Part shown: positions 20,455-30,719 of the stretch, one piece after another | Numbering within the stretch: the stretch's first letter is position 1 | How the letters are laid out: the number at the start of each line of letters is the position of its first letter | Assembly (NCBI GenBank): GCA_036250195.1 | Contig: JAVHZZ010000073.1 | Location: forward strand, 372,001 to 436,000 | Source of the DNA: Mixophyes australis | Taxonomy: Eukaryota > Chordata > Amphibia > Anura > Limnodynastidae | Length of the DNA stretch: 64,000 nt | Direction: 5' to 3' | Program-made: the position numbers and the translations under genes | Notes under the pieces: model-generated | Told to the model about the DNA's origin: nothing | Seen by the model: the letters and a program-made list of their open reading frames with translations, nothing else | Database searches by the model: none

Positions 20455-23213
20455 AGGATGACTTCCATATACAATAAAGAATGGGAGAATCCGGTAGACT
20501 CATGAATGTGTTGGTTATGGGAGAACTCCGCCCAAGGAAGGAATTGAGACCATTTCTTCTGATTGTCAGAGGTAAAACAGCGAAGAAATGTCTCGAGGTC
20601 CTGATTGATTCGCTCCGTCTGTCCATTGGTTTGAGGATGATATCCCGAAGAGAATTTCAATTCTATGTTCAATTTCCTACAAAAGGTTCTCCAAAAACGG
20701 GATGTGAATTGGACTCCACGGTCCGAAATGATCTCCTTCGGGCAACCATGTAATCTGAATATCTCCTTGATAAAGATATCTGCCAGACGACTGGCCGTGG
20801 GCAGTCCAGTTAGAGGAATAAAATGTGCCATCTTCGAAAATCGATCAATAACCACCCAGATAGTGGTAAACCCTGCACTGTGGGGTAGGTCTGTGATAAA
20901 ATCCATGGCCACACTTTCCCAAGGAGCATCTGGGATAGGGAGTGGACGAAGAAGGCCTGCCGGGACTCTTCTACAAGTCTTGTGTTGAGCACAAGTAGTG
21001 CAGGAAGCAATAAATTTACAAATATCGGCACGTACAGTAGGCCACCAGAAGCGATGGCAAAGCAACGATGTTGTCTTCTTTATTCCAGCATGGCCGGCAA
21101 TGCGGGATGAATGAGCCCACTGCAGGGTCTTGAGCCGGAGATGAGGTTCCACGAATGACCGGCCTGGAGGAGGAGAGGACGTTTTGGTCCTAGTGAGGGC
21201 TACAATATTAGAAGGATCAATAATATGCTGAGGAACCAACGGTCTTAAACGATCGGAATCGTCAAATGAGCGAGATAATGCATCGGCACGTCCGTTCTTG
21301 GCTCCAGGGCAGAATGTGAGCTTCATGTTAAATCGAGCAAAGAAGGATGCCCAGCGGGCTTGCCGAGGATTAAGGCAACGAGCCTCTTGAATGAACACTA
21401 GGTTCCGATGGTCGGTAAACACAGTAACAGGAAATATAGCCCCCTCCAACAGATGTCGCCATTCCTCCAGAGCCGCCTTGATGGCCAGTAACTCCTTGTC
21501 CCCTATTCCATAATTACATTCACTTGGAAGAAATCGTCTGGAGAAAAACCCACACGGGTTGTGTGAGCCAGTAGGAGACTCTTGAAAAAGCACCGCCCCA
21601 ATGCCTACAGAGGATGCATCTACCTCTAAGAAGAAAGGTCGTTCTTGATCTGGCTGGGACAGAACTGGAGCTGAAGAAAATGCTTTCTTTAACGTTATGA
21701 AGGCAGACATGGCTTCCGAGGACCAAACCCTGGGGTTGGCAGTCTTCCTGGTTAAAGCTGTAATGGGAGCTATAATGGTGGAGAATCCCTGAATAAATTG
21801 GCGATAATAGTTTGCAAAGCCAATGAACCTTTGAATTGCTTTAAGGCCTTGTGGCTGAGGCCAGTCCAGAATAGCTGACACCTTGGTGGGATCCATACAA
21901 AGACCTTGACCCGACACAATGAAACCAAGAAAAGGTACCTGGCTAATCTCAAACACACATTTCTCCAGCTTGCAGTAGAGGTGATGTTTCCGGAGTCTAC
22001 GTAAGACCTCCTTTACTTGTTCCCGATGAGTTTTCAGATCTTTAGAAAATATTAATATATCGTCTAAATACACTACCACAGAAGTGTATAACAGGTCATG
22101 AAAGATATCGTTAACAAAGGTTTGGAAGATGGCTGGGGCGTTGCAGAGGCCGAAGGGCATCACCAGGTACTCGAAATGTCCATCTCTGGTGTTAAAGGCC
22201 GTTTTCCATTCGTCCCCCTTCTTGATGCGAATCAAATTATAGGCCCCACGGAGATCTAATTTGGAAAAAATTTGAGATCCACTGAGTTTGTCAAAGAGGT
22301 CGGAGATGAGAGGTAGTGGATATCGATTTTTGACAGTGATGCGGTTGAGAGGATGATAATCAATACAAGGCCGAAGAGACCCATCCTTCTTCTTAACGAA
22401 AAAAAACCCTGCACCCGCTGGGGAAGTGGATTTGCGGATAAATCCCCGTTTCAGGTTTTCCGAAATATATTGAGACATGGCTGACGTCTCTGGACGAGAT
22501 AAAGGGTAGGTCCGCCCTTTGGGGATGGGTTGGTCAGGAGATAAAACAATAGCGCAATCCCAGGGACGATGAGGAGGCAAGATCTCCGCTTCCACCTTAC
22601 TGAATACATCTTGGAATTCCATATAGGCCTCAGGAAGATGGGTTAGCTCGGAATGAGCCATTACTTGACATTTTGAAGGCAAGACTCTAGACAGACATTC
22701 AAAGCGACATCCTGAACCCCACGACATAACTTGAGCGTGGTCCCAATCCATCTGAGGAGAATGCTTTCTCAGCCACGGTAGCCCCAAGATGAGGGGATTA
22801 ATGGACCTCGGCAACACCAAAAGTTGGATCATCTCGCTATGAAGTACTCCTACCATCAACCGAACAGGAGAAGTCACGGAGGAGATGGAGCCGTGGGTGA
22901 CACGACTACCGTCGACTGCCGTCAGAGATAACGGTTGAGGCAATGGGTTTAAAGGTATTTGGAGCTGCGAAGCTAGATCCGCCGAAATGAAGTTCCCGGA
23001 GGAGCCGGAGTCCACAAAGGCCGTGGTGGAAAAGGTACCCTTGGGGGTGCTCAGGATGACAGCCATCTGAAATTCTGGGGAATTTTCTTTAGAATAGGGA
23101 GCAACTGTGGATTCTCCTAAAACGGCCTCCCCGCCACCGTTTAGGAGGAAGAGTTTCCCGGTTTCTTGGGACAAACTCTTAGCAGGTGTCCCGGATCTCC
23201 ACAATACAGACAC
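20406..23213 (-). CDS. pol: Gypsy pol: protease, reverse transcriptase, RNase H, integrase
   Basis: A 935-codon open frame. Protease active-site DSG is at residues 68-70. The RT carries the LDLRGAY Asp near 320 and YLDD at 382-385. RNase H has VDASSVGIGA near 531 and TDHRN near 600. Integrase has zinc-binding His/Cys residues (H708, H720, C738, C741) and the D771, D831, E867 triad. The frame overlaps gag by about 70 bases in a different phase, so pol would be made by frameshifting. The normal frame is lost around 20450-20495, after which the last residues are out of frame. The rest is intact over more than 900 codons, in keeping with a young insertion. Confidence 0.95.
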   Translation of the reverse strand: MSVLWRSGTPAKSLSQETGKLFLLNGGGEAVLGESTVAPYSKENSPEFQMAVILSTPKGTFSTTAFVDSGSSGNFISADLASQLQIPLNPLPQPLSLTAVDGSRVTHGSISSVTSPVRLMVGVLHSEMIQLLVLPRSINPLILGLPWLRKHSPQMDWDHAQVMSWGSGCRFECLSRVLPSKCQVMAHSELTHLPEAYMEFQDVFSKVEAEILPPHRPWDCAIVLSPDQPIPKGRTYPLSRPETSAMSQYISENLKRGFIRKSTSPAGAGFFFVKKKDGSLRPCIDYHPLNRITVKNRYPLPLISDLFDKLSGSQIFSKLDLRGAYNLIRIKKGDEWKTAFNTRDGHFEYLVMPFGLCNAPAIFQTFVNDIFHDLLYTSVVVYLDDILIFSKDLKTHREQVKEVLRRLRKHHLYCKLEKCVFEISQVPFLGFIVSGQGLCMDPTKVSAILDWPQPQGLKAIQRFIGFANYYRQFIQGFSTIIAPITALTRKTANPRVWSSEAMSAFITLKKAFSSAPVLSQPDQERPFFLEVDASSVGIGAVLFQESPTGSHNPCGFFSRRFLPSECNYGIGDKELLAIKAALEEWRHLLEGAIFPVTVFTDHRNLVFIQEARCLNPRQARWASFFARFNMKLTFCPGAKNGRADALSRSFDDSDRLRPLVPQHIIDPSNIVALTRTKTSSPPPGRSFVEPHLRLKTLQWAHSSRIAGHAGIKKTTSLLCHRFWWPTVRADICKFIASCTTCAQHKTCRRVPAGLLRPLPIPDAPWESVAMDFITDLPHSAGFTTIWVVIDRFSKMAHFIPLTGLPTASRLADIFIKEIFRLHGCPKEIISDRGVQFTSRFWRTFCRKLNIELKFSSGYHPQTNGQTERINQDLETFLRCFTSDNQKKWSQFLPWAEFSHNQHIHESTGFSHSLLYMEVILCFRILFQCPLHRFQP

Positions 23214-24085
23214 AGGCGTTGTTTGAAGCGTCTCTCCCTCTCTTCAAGGGATAATTTAGAGCGTCCTACTTGCATTGGTTCGTCCACTGGCAGGATGGGA
23301 TTTTGGAACTGGGGTGCTAGCCGTGGTATGAACCATTTGCCAGGAGAGCGTTCCTGCGTGCGCTTTTGGTAGCGCAAATCCACCTTTATGCACATGGAGA
23401 TGAGGGAATCTAACTCGGCCGGGAGTTCTCTGGAAATTAGCTCATCCTTAATCCGGTCAACCAGACCTTGCCAAAAGGTTGCCACCAGTGCTTCGTTATT
23501 CCATTTTAACTCGGAAGCCAGGGTCCGAAATTGAACTGCGTATTGCCCCACGGACAGGTCACCTTGGCGGAGGTTTAACAAGCTAGTAGCTGCAGAAGCA
23601 ACTCTTCCGGGATCATCGAAGACTTTTCTGAAAGCTTCAATGAAGGAGTTGGAGCTATTAAGAAGTGGACCCCCTTGTTCCCATAAAGGTGAGGCCCAGG
23701 CAAGGGCTTGACCACTGAGGAGGGAGATGAGAAAGGCTACTTTGGTGCGTTCTGAAGAAAAGGCCCCTGGGTTGCACTCAAATTGAATGGCACATTGGTT
23801 CAGAAAGCCCCTGCACTTCTTGGGATCACCGTCAAACTTTTCGGGTGTCGGGATGCGTAAACCGGAGGCCGCTGTAGAGACCGTAACCACACTGGATGCT
23901 GTGGATGCAGAAGAGGTTATGGCTGGTGTAGCGGGTGAAGCATTCTGAAATGTATCGAAGCGGGTAGCAATCCCTTGGACACATTGTAGGAGATGCGCTT
24001 GGGCTGCTTCTTGTTGCTCCACTCGTTGAGCCAAATGCAGGAGTAGGTCTCGAGCAGACGGTTCACCAGACCCCTCCGTTGTCAT
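23141..24085 (-). CDS. gag: Gypsy gag
   Basis: A 314-codon frame beginning MTTEGSGEPSARDLLLH. It has an N-terminal coiled-coil-like stretch (RVEQQEAAQAHLLQ), a retrotransposon capsid region (PEKFDGDPKKCRGFLNQ, then DLSVGQYAVQFRTLASEL) and a CCHC zinc knuckle (CLYCGDPGHLLRVC) near residues 293-306. Gag forms the particle that packages element RNA. The start lies 14 bases inside the 5' LTR boundary. Apparently intact. Confidence 0.92.
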   Translation of the reverse strand: MTTEGSGEPSARDLLLHLAQRVEQQEAAQAHLLQCVQGIATRFDTFQNASPATPAITSSASTASSVVTVSTAASGLRIPTPEKFDGDPKKCRGFLNQCAIQFECNPGAFSSERTKVAFLISLLSGQALAWASPLWEQGGPLLNSSNSFIEAFRKVFDDPGRVASAATSLLNLRQGDLSVGQYAVQFRTLASELKWNNEALVATFWQGLVDRIKDELISRELPAELDSLISMCIKVDLRYQKRTQERSPGKWFIPRLAPQFQNPILPVDEPMQVGRSKLSLEERERRFKQRLCLYCGDPGHLLRVCPKKPGNSSS

Positions 24086-24098
24086 GGCCAGAGTATAC

Positions 24099-24741
24099 TG
24101 TCACGACTGATAGTGGGTACCTGCTGTTGTTGGCGCAACTCAGAGGAAGGCGCGGAGTCTAACGTGCCCCTGGTATTCACCAGGAACCCCCGCAAGGAAG
24201 TATGGACTCCGCTGCAGGGACACGCAGGTCGCGGTCCTTCCTAGAGTCCACAGCGAGATACAAGGAGGTGTCAGACAGGCCGGGTCAGCAACGTTCAGGT
24301 AGAAGAGGTACAAAGGGAAATCCAGAAGAATGGTGAGGCAAGCTGGGTCGGTAACTTTCAGGGAGAACAGTACAAAGGCAGAATCCAAATAGGGGTGGTC
24401 AAACGGTCCGGGTCAAAAGGTCACAAGCAGCACGAGGATAGTCAGGAACGAATACAGCAACTGGTATACACAAACGCTGGAGGCAGGAAGACCTGATACT
24501 CTGGCACTGGTGAGAGGGCAGGAAGAGGTTTAAATACTGTGGTAACCCAATCAGAATCAGCGCTGCAGCGCTGTCATACCTGCCGCCGGGAATCCTTCAT
24601 AGCGTCCCGTTGCCTAGCAACGGGGCGCGTCATCACACCCAGAGGTCGGACGGCAGGGGGATCCGGAAGTGATGCGTCTGGTTGCTATGCAACCAGACGC
24701 GCTGTCAGCAGACAGGCGGCCATGCGGAACGGCGCCTGACA
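24099..24741 (-). repeat. Ty3/Gypsy LTR (5' LTR of the reverse-strand element)
   Basis: A 643-bp LTR with TG and CA ends, nearly identical to 19220-19861. It is followed by TTCTC at 24742-24746, the second half of the target duplication. Confidence 0.95.
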
Positions 24742-25632
24742 TTCTCCCTCTGCAGGTTCGGCTGGTTGTGTGACATCAGGTCAGAGGTCTGGGCGTGCTT
24801 CTTATGCGGAAGCCGCATCTACGGCCATGGTGGGCCCGTCATCACGTGTGGAAGGTGGTAGTCGTGGGTCAGTTGGTGAGCATGCCAGTAGGGTATCTGG
24901 TTCTAGCTCTGATTCCAGCTCTTCTACCTCTGGGAGTGAGGTTCCGGCCAGGTCTGGGAGGGCAGACACAAGATTGATGAAGCTCCTGGAGAGGAAGTTG
25001 TGTAGTACCTGCCATAGGGCGGGGTTGGAAGGTGTTGGTTCCAATGAAGGAAGCAGGATATTGAGGGACGATGTGGTGCGCTGTTCCAATACAGCCGTCA
25101 GGGGGATATTAGGTGCCGGGTGTGTGGTAAGATAGGCACAGGTTGTTTTGTGGATATGTTTGCCATCACTAATAAGGCTACAGGTGATTTGGCAGCATCA
25201 AGGTCACGCTCTGGCGTGTTGACGAGGCATATCGAGAAATTGTCATACCTGGTTATTGAAATTGACACTGTTGCAGGGTGTTGTAAGCTTCCAATGGAGG
25301 AAGTGGCTAAGTTGAGGGGTGTGATTAATTCATTTCAGGGTGAGTGTAAGGTGCAGTAAAAACAGGTGCAGTCACTGCTTGGCCTGCTTAATTTTGCTTG
25401 TAGAGTGATACCCATGGGTAGGGTTTTTTGCCAGAAGTTAGAGAGGGCTACGGTTGGGATTACAAAAGCAAGGCATTTTGTGAGGATATCCAAGGAAATT
25501 AGAGATTATATGGCTATGTGGTGCATGTTCTTGGAAAATTTTAAATGAGTTTGAAGCTGCTTTGTTTCGGCTTGAGTGTGTAAAGGCTTTTTTCATGGCT
25601 TTCAGAAATACAACAGAGGGATTGAATGAGAC
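24742..25632 (+). pseudogene. Ngaro/DIRS-like retroelement 1: gag-like and RT remnants
   Basis: After the Gypsy element the gag-like frame resumes (Ser/Gly-rich, then DTRLMKLLERKLCSTCHRAG). The central RT is missing. The sequence then picks up the RT thumb and RNase H junction: EIDTV near 25259, KLPMEEVAKLRG, and SLLGLLNFACRVIPMGRVFC at about 25369-25430. That last motif is characteristic of DIRS-order RTs. A TAA at 25357-25359 and later stops break the frame. This is a deleted, inactive element. Confidence 0.75.
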
Positions 25633-26112
25633 CGAGGTGATATAAACACTGAGGGGGCAGGCAGAGGAAAAAGTACAGGCATACCAGGAGTTAACTTATC
25701 TGGGTTGTGGTAGAAATCTGAGTTATCCAATCAGTGGAGCCGGAAGGAGAGGGGTTTGCTTTCCTGAGGAGGCTTATAACATATAGGAAAAGGATGTGAC
25801 TTCCTCTTGCCGGATAGATTTGTTAAGTGAGTATGGGCTCTCTGCTGTCCTGGTAAGTATTGCTACATAAACTGTTTTTTCACTGTGTTTTTTAACTGTG
25901 TTATACTGTTTTTGGTATTGCATTTATTGCTGTGATCGTGTTTATTTAAGTTGTATTTTCAGTGTTCTTTTCTTTTCACATTTGTTCCCAATCCATTCTC
26001 CTCCTTGTTTTCTCCACCTTATCTTTTTCCCCTAGTTCTTGTCCCTGCCTCCCCTACCTTTCCCCTCTCTCTTTTTCTTGTTTATTTTTTGTTACCTTTT
26101 CCTTCCCCCATT

Positions 26113-26427
26113 ATGCTCCGGGCCAAGAGAGTTAGGGTTCCACCCCACCGCCTCGCTGAGGCTTGTTCCCCCCCCTCGGCCCTTAGTAAGCGGCGAGCCC
26201 AGATCCGGGCCTCGCCGACGGGTGTTTCCTCTTCCCCCCTCTCGGGTAGTGGGGTGGGTGTCCTCGGCGGTTCCGCTGCGGCCGCGGCGGCTAGTAAAAG
26301 TTTCTGCGCATGCGTGACGACGCGCACGCAGACGCGCGCGCATGCGCGTCAGTCCATCCCGATTCCGGCGGCCATGTTAGATGCGGGCGCTCCAGGAGGG
26401 CCCGTGGATGCCCCTGCAGCCCAGTAG
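26113..26427 (+). CDS. Gag-like N-terminal fragment of Ngaro-like element 2
   Basis: About 104 codons from the ATG at 26113 to TAG at 26425-26427, rich in Arg, Ala, Ser and Pro. The DNA is very GC-rich with ACGCGCACGCAGACGCGCGC. It probably represents the start of ORF1 fused by deletion to the recombinase region in another frame. It has no recognised domain. Confidence 0.4.
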   Translation: MLRAKRVRVPPHRLAEACSPPSALSKRRAQIRASPTGVSSSPLSGSGVGVLGGSAAAAAASKSFCACVTTRTQTRAHARQSIPIPAAMLDAGAPGGPVDAPAAQ

Positions 26428-26708
26428 AATTGACAAGGTTTTATAGGGATATGTCTCCTGCTCCCGGTGGTTATTGGCTTAGACATGGTAATGGTTTTCC
26501 CCTTACAAAGTTTCAATTTTCAGCGGTATTCAAAAATTGCGTGGTTAAGCTTGGTTTGAGTGCAGCGGACTATGGGACGCATTCCTTTAGGATAGGGGCA
26601 GCTACGGTAGCGGCAGAAGAAGGTGTGTCTGAGCAGAGCATTATGGCTTTGGGTAGATGGAAGTCTAAGTGTTTTAAGTGGTATGTCAGGCCAGCTGTGG
26701 CGCTCTAG
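26428..26708 (+). CDS. Tyrosine recombinase C-terminal domain (Ngaro/DIRS type)
   Basis: The frame reads RFYRDMSPAPGG, then LTKFQFSAVFKNCVVKLGL, YGTHSFRIGAA and LGRWKS, and ends with WYVRP. The HxxR pair is at 26580-26591 and the catalytic Tyr codon at 26692-26694. These are the hallmarks of tyrosine recombinases that integrate DIRS-order retroelements. Only the C-terminal half is present; the upstream catalytic Arg is lost at the deletion junction. The frame ends at the TAG at 26706. Confidence 0.85.
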
Positions 26709-26991
26709 CCTTAGACAGGGCGATGTAATAAGGCTGACCTATGACGTTGCGTTGCTTACCTTGTTGAAAGGGAGCGCGGAGGGTTTTGCCATTTCTTTTC
26801 TCCGGGGGCCTGATTGGCGGTGGCACCCCGGGGTTTCCGGTTTTACCTCCGCATGGGTCACCCTGCGTTATGCGCGAATGTGGCAGTTTTTTGTTTTCAG
26901 TATTATTTATGTTTTACGTTTTGCCATTTAATTTACTACTAATAAATTACTCCATGTTGCAGGTGTACGTCAGGATGGGAGAAGTATTTGA

Positions 26992-27525
26992 CTGGTAGGC
27001 CATTCATTTGTTTTTTGGGCCGGTAAGAGCGGCCCTGCTCATGATGTGAGCAAATTTTCCAGGGCGGAGTCAATAAGATGGATAGGTGTTAGGGGTATGC
27101 GTTGGGCATCTCTGTTGAAGATACTAAAAGACACCGAGAGTAGGTTTGGGCGCCCTTTAGAACTTGTAATTCACCTTGGGGGGAATGACCTGGGTAAGTG
27201 GTCCAGTTTAGAGCTCATTGAACATATAAGATCTGATGTCGGGGCCATTAAGTTACATTGGCCAACAGTTCACCTTACATGGTCCGATATTATCCCTAGG
27301 CGCAATTGGAGAGGGGCGGATAAACCAGCACGGATTGAGAAAGCTTGTGGGAAGGTAAATAGGGTGGTTCGGAAGATCTTTCAGGAAGTAGGTGGTGGCT
27401 GCATTAGTTATCCGTCCATAAGGGCTGTGTTGACGCAGTACTATAGGCCCGATGGTGTACATTTGTCTGATTTGGGTATGGCATACTTTATAGAGCAGAT
27501 ATTTGTTTTTTTTGTTTGGCTATGA
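26992..27525 (+). CDS. SGNH/GDSL-type hydrolase domain of Ngaro-like element 2
   Basis: Open from just after a TGA at 26989-26991 to the TGA-bounded end at 27525. Block I is VGHSFVFWAG, with the nucleophile-position Ser at 27004-27006. Block III is HLGGNDLG, with Asn at 27184-27186. Block V is DGVHLSDLG, with Asp at 27451-27453 and His at 27460-27462. SGNH enzymes are esterases or lipases; why Ngaro-type elements carry one is unsettled. Element 3 has a Trp codon where this copy has the TGA, so the start is broken by one substitution. Confidence 0.85.
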   Translation: MVGHSFVFWAGKSGPAHDVSKFSRAESIRWIGVRGMRWASLLKILKDTESRFGRPLELVIHLGGNDLGKWSSLELIEHIRSDVGAIKLHWPTVHLTWSDIIPRRNWRGADKPARIEKACGKVNRVVRKIFQEVGGGCISYPSIRAVLTQYYRPDGVHLSDLGMAYFIEQIFVFFVWL

Positions 27526-27960
27526 GAGGTCGGTTGGTGGCGGGCTGTGGTTCCTGGTGGGAAACCTTAGCTGTGCAAGTAAGCAGCCCAATCAGCGGCC
27601 ATTTTGTTACATTGAAGGCGTAGTAGGCACTCTCCTCTTAAAGGGATTGGGCAATTAGCAGAATAGCCCTTCGGGGTTAAGGGGCTCCGCTTAGGCGGGC
27701 GGGCCTCAGCTAATATGCCAAATGGGGGAGTTTGGCATTTTACGCCTAGTCGAGTCCAAATTAGTTTGGACGGAATTTACAACTAGTAGGTGTGGCCTGG
27801 ATGCTGATTGGTCTGTTTATGTTGGCCACCAATTTTTCCCCAGCAGGTTTCGCCTATAATAAATTCCTGACCTTTCAAACGCCAATTCAAGTCTCTGTGT
27901 CGTTATTTTAGTTGTTAAGTTAACTCTGGTAAAGGTTAAAGATGGTATAGAAGGTTGTCC
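27526..27960. other. 3' region of Ngaro-like element 2
   Basis: Non-coding, with AATAAA inside CCTATAATAAATTCC (about 27853-27867). It includes the junction to element 3. Confidence 0.5.
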
Positions 27961-28900
27961 ACCATAAGCGGTTTACAGGTGAGTTGTTAGCTTCATCTAG
28001 ATCGGCAATCGGTTCAGGGTTACTTCACAGAAATGTTGTGGTTAAGAATGATAACATAGCTTGTAAGATCCATAGATCGAAGACTGATCCTTTGGGTAGG
28101 GGGCGGTGGATTACCTAGCATCGTAATCAGGATATTGCAGTTTGCCTGCTTGAGTTTACAAGATTGTATAGAGATATGTCCCCTGCTCCTGGTGGTAATT
28201 GGCTTAGGCACCATGATAGGTACCCCCTTACGAAGGTCTAGTTTTCCGCGGTCTTTAGGAATTGTATTGCTAAACTTGGATTGGATACAGCAGACTATGG
28301 GACTCATTCTTTTAGAATAGGAGCGGCTACAGTAGCGGCGGAGGAGGGTGTGTCGGAACAGAGTATCGTGGCTTCGGGTAGGTGAAGGTCTAAGTGTTTC
28401 AAACAGTATGTTAGGCCAGCTGTTGCGCTTTAGGCTTAATAATGCAATGTGGTAAGGCTGACCCATGACATGCGTTGCTTGTCTTGTTAAAAGGAGGCGT
28501 GGAGGGATTTGCCATTTCTTTTCCCCGGGGGCCTGATTGGCTTGTGGCACCCCGGGGTTTCCGGTTTTAGCTCCGCATGGGTCACCCTGCGTTGCACGCA
28601 AATATATAGTAGTGTCTTTCTCTAATACCATGTATTATGTCTTGAAATTTGTTTTATGTGCATTTTACTCCATGTGGCAGGTTCACGGCAGGATGGGAAG
28701 CATTTTTGGCTGGTCGGCCATTCATTTGTTTTTTGGGCCGGTAAGAGTGGTCCTGCTCATGATTTGAGCAAATTTTCCCGGGCAGATTCAGTTAGATGGT
28801 TAGGTTTTAGGGGTTTACGTTGGGCGACCCTATTAAAGATTCTAAGGGATAGCGAGATAAAGTTTGGGTGCCCTTCAGTGCTTATAATCAACACTCTAGG
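27961..28900 (+). pseudogene. Ngaro/DIRS-like retroelement 3: recombinase and SGNH fragments
   Basis: A third, truncated copy. The recombinase part includes HRNVVVKNDNIACKIHRSKT (28037-28096), FTRLYRDMSPAPGG, YGTHSFRIGAATVAAEEG and YVRPAVAL, with stops near 28240 and 28383. The SGNH part begins with FGWSA/WLVGHSFVFWAGK near 28710-28745. It reads open through SKFSRADSVRWLG to about 28890, where it stops abruptly at the edge of the minisatellite. Confidence 0.75.
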
Positions 28901-29450
28901 CACCCAACCACCATGGCATTACTAGTGTTCTGTATTTAATAAATAGGCCTTCTTACCCCAACCAGAACTAAAATTAAATTAATAGTATTCTCAGCATTAA
29001 CAGTTAAACAAACCCAACCCCCCCCCCCCCCGCCCCACCCAACCAGTCCAAAACAATAAATTAGTACACATTTAATAATTAGGATATTTTACCCCAACCA
29101 GCCCGGCATTAAATTAATATACTTAAATACTTAAATAAATACTTAAATTTAATAAATAAGCCTCATACCCCCCAAACAGCCCCAACCTTAAATTAATAGC
29201 TCCCATGTTTAATAATTAGGCCCCCTCCCCCCTAAAAACCCCAACAGTATATTCTTAGTGTTTATGTTTAATAAATAAACTTCCTTCCTCCCAACCTTCC
29301 CCAACATTAGATTAATAACATTCCGATTTGATTTTTAAATCAATTTCACCCCCACCAGCCCAAAAATTAAATTAATAGCATTTCCATTTAATAAAAGGTC
29401 TATTTCACCCAACCAGCCTCAATATCAAGTTCATAACGTAATATTTTCCA
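28900..29450. repeat. Diverged ~60-bp minisatellite, AT/C-rich
   Basis: About eight irregular copies of a unit built from TTTAATAAATAGGCC, ACCCCAACCAGCCC and ATTAAATTAATAGCATT. A poly-C tract interrupts it at 29008-29023. Units are strongly diverged, so this is an old array. Confidence 0.8.
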
Positions 29451-30187
29451 CCATATTTAATTGCAGATGTGCTGGAAACAACATACTCTGCATTGCTGGG
29501 GAATGGGGTATTTTCTGTGGTAAAGAGCTGGCTAAGTCCTGATGATCTAGCAGCTTCAACCTTTTCTTTTTGGCTGGAAAATGCTGTTGCAGCTCTTGTT
29601 GTCTAGTAGCTTGGGTCTTTTCCTCTAGACTGCCACTCCTGTAGCATGTAGTCTGACAGCTTGACTCTGGGTAATGGGGATGACAAAAACCTGTCCACAT
29701 CCCATGACCAAGATCGTTTCCCAGGAGCACATCTCACATTTATTTGCCAGCTCCCCAATCGAGACGTACCCTCACCGTGGGCACTTCGAGTCCATCTGGA
29801 ACTGTGACTTTGGCAGTCTAGCCTGGCAATGCTGCAGCAGGTTCAGCAAGGATGGGGGGCTCACCACAGTGATTGAGGTCCCTGAGACTCTCAGGCCTTC
29901 TCCCTGCAATGGTCCAACTTGGGTGCTTCCACCTCTTTTTGGGTGTCTTTTTGGCCTCTTCACTGAGTCACTTTTCTCTGTGACATACGCCACTGGACTT
30001 TCTGGGGCAAGAACAATCTTTTTAGGCCCACCTCCCTTAGTCGGGTATGCAAGTCAGCCTGTGGACAGTCTGGCCTTAGGTGACCGGTTTTCCCACAGCC
30101 ATAACACTTCCTATCCCGTCTAGTCTGATGACTTCCAGGAACAGGGTGGAATTGCAGCTAGCTACAAGCACCTGGGTTAGTGGCTAC
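29451..30187 (-). pseudogene. Gypsy-type gag remnant, nucleocapsid side
   Basis: On the reverse strand a CCHC zinc knuckle, CYGCGKTGHLRPDCP, is encoded at about 30062-30106. Upstream is RRDRK and downstream a decayed linker with several stops. It continues the capsid gag at 30720-31480, from which it is separated by the LTR-like insertion at 30188-30710. Confidence 0.7.
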
Positions 30188-30710
30188 TGTTAGGATCTGC
30201 CTCATGATGCTGCTTTAGCTCCTGCCTCTGGGACTATATTTATTATTATATTGACCCTGCAGTACCTGTGAACCACCAGAGGTGCTGTTCTCTTCTCACT
30301 ATCAGGGACTACTAGCTGCACTATGTTAATCATTCGCACCTGATTGTCTCCTATATATGCCTGCCTCTTCCAGTTTCCTTTGCTGGTCATTAATTTTTCT
30401 GTGCCTGTAATGTTTATTTACCCTTGGACTAACTGCCTTGCTTTTTCTCTGTTCCTGTGGAAATCCTTGCTTAGCCAGTTTCTGCTTTTCTGTAAGCATT
30501 TAGCATTCATCTCTATCTTGTCACTTGGAGGTAAACCTGATATTTGCCTTATACCTGGAAGTCTGTTTATTCACTGATCTGGCCTGTGTTTAACTTGCAT
30601 CACATGGACTGTGTTTTCCACTACATTAAACAGTTTAATACTTTCAATATATTTCTGGCTCCGTGGCTTTAATTACAAGGACCTAGTTTGTGGAACAGGA
30701 TTGTAACTAC
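30188..30710. mobile_element. Solo-LTR-like insertion
   Basis: About 520 bases starting TGTTAGGATCTGCC, with CTATATATGCC (promoter-like) and ACATTAAACAG (possible polyadenylation). Flanks share CTAC or CTACT on both sides (about 30184-30188 and 30705-30709). It interrupts a gag reading region. The 3' end lacks a clean CA, so the exact boundaries are uncertain. Confidence 0.5.
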
Positions 30711-30719
30711 TTGCTTGGC

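Larger units (their letters stand above)
19220..24741 (-). mobile_element. Full-length Ty3/Gypsy chromovirus-type retrotransposon
   Basis: The element is 5.5 kb on the reverse strand, with two near-identical LTRs, a 5-bp TSD (TTCTC), gag, pol in an offset frame, and a chromodomain at the C-terminus. A purine-rich tract (AGGAGGAGGAAGAGGAGGG on the reverse strand, about 19866-19884) adjoins the 3' LTR, as expected for a polypurine tract. No standard TGG-starting primer-binding site follows the 5' LTR. LTR similarity indicates a recent insertion. It lies inside a Ngaro-like element. Confidence 0.95.
25636..27960 (+). mobile_element. Ngaro/DIRS-like retroelement 2 (internally deleted)
   Basis: It restarts with GTGATATAAACACTGAGGG, the same sequence as at 18970. 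A pyrimidine-rich leader and the start of a basic protein follow (ATG 26113: RAKRVRVPPHRLAEACSPPS). It then jumps to a tyrosine recombinase and an SGNH hydrolase. The 3' part includes CCTATAATAAATTCCTGACC near 27853, a likely polyadenylation region. The whole RT is absent. The order recombinase then SGNH hydrolase matches what is known for some vertebrate Ngaro-type elements. Confidence 0.7.
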
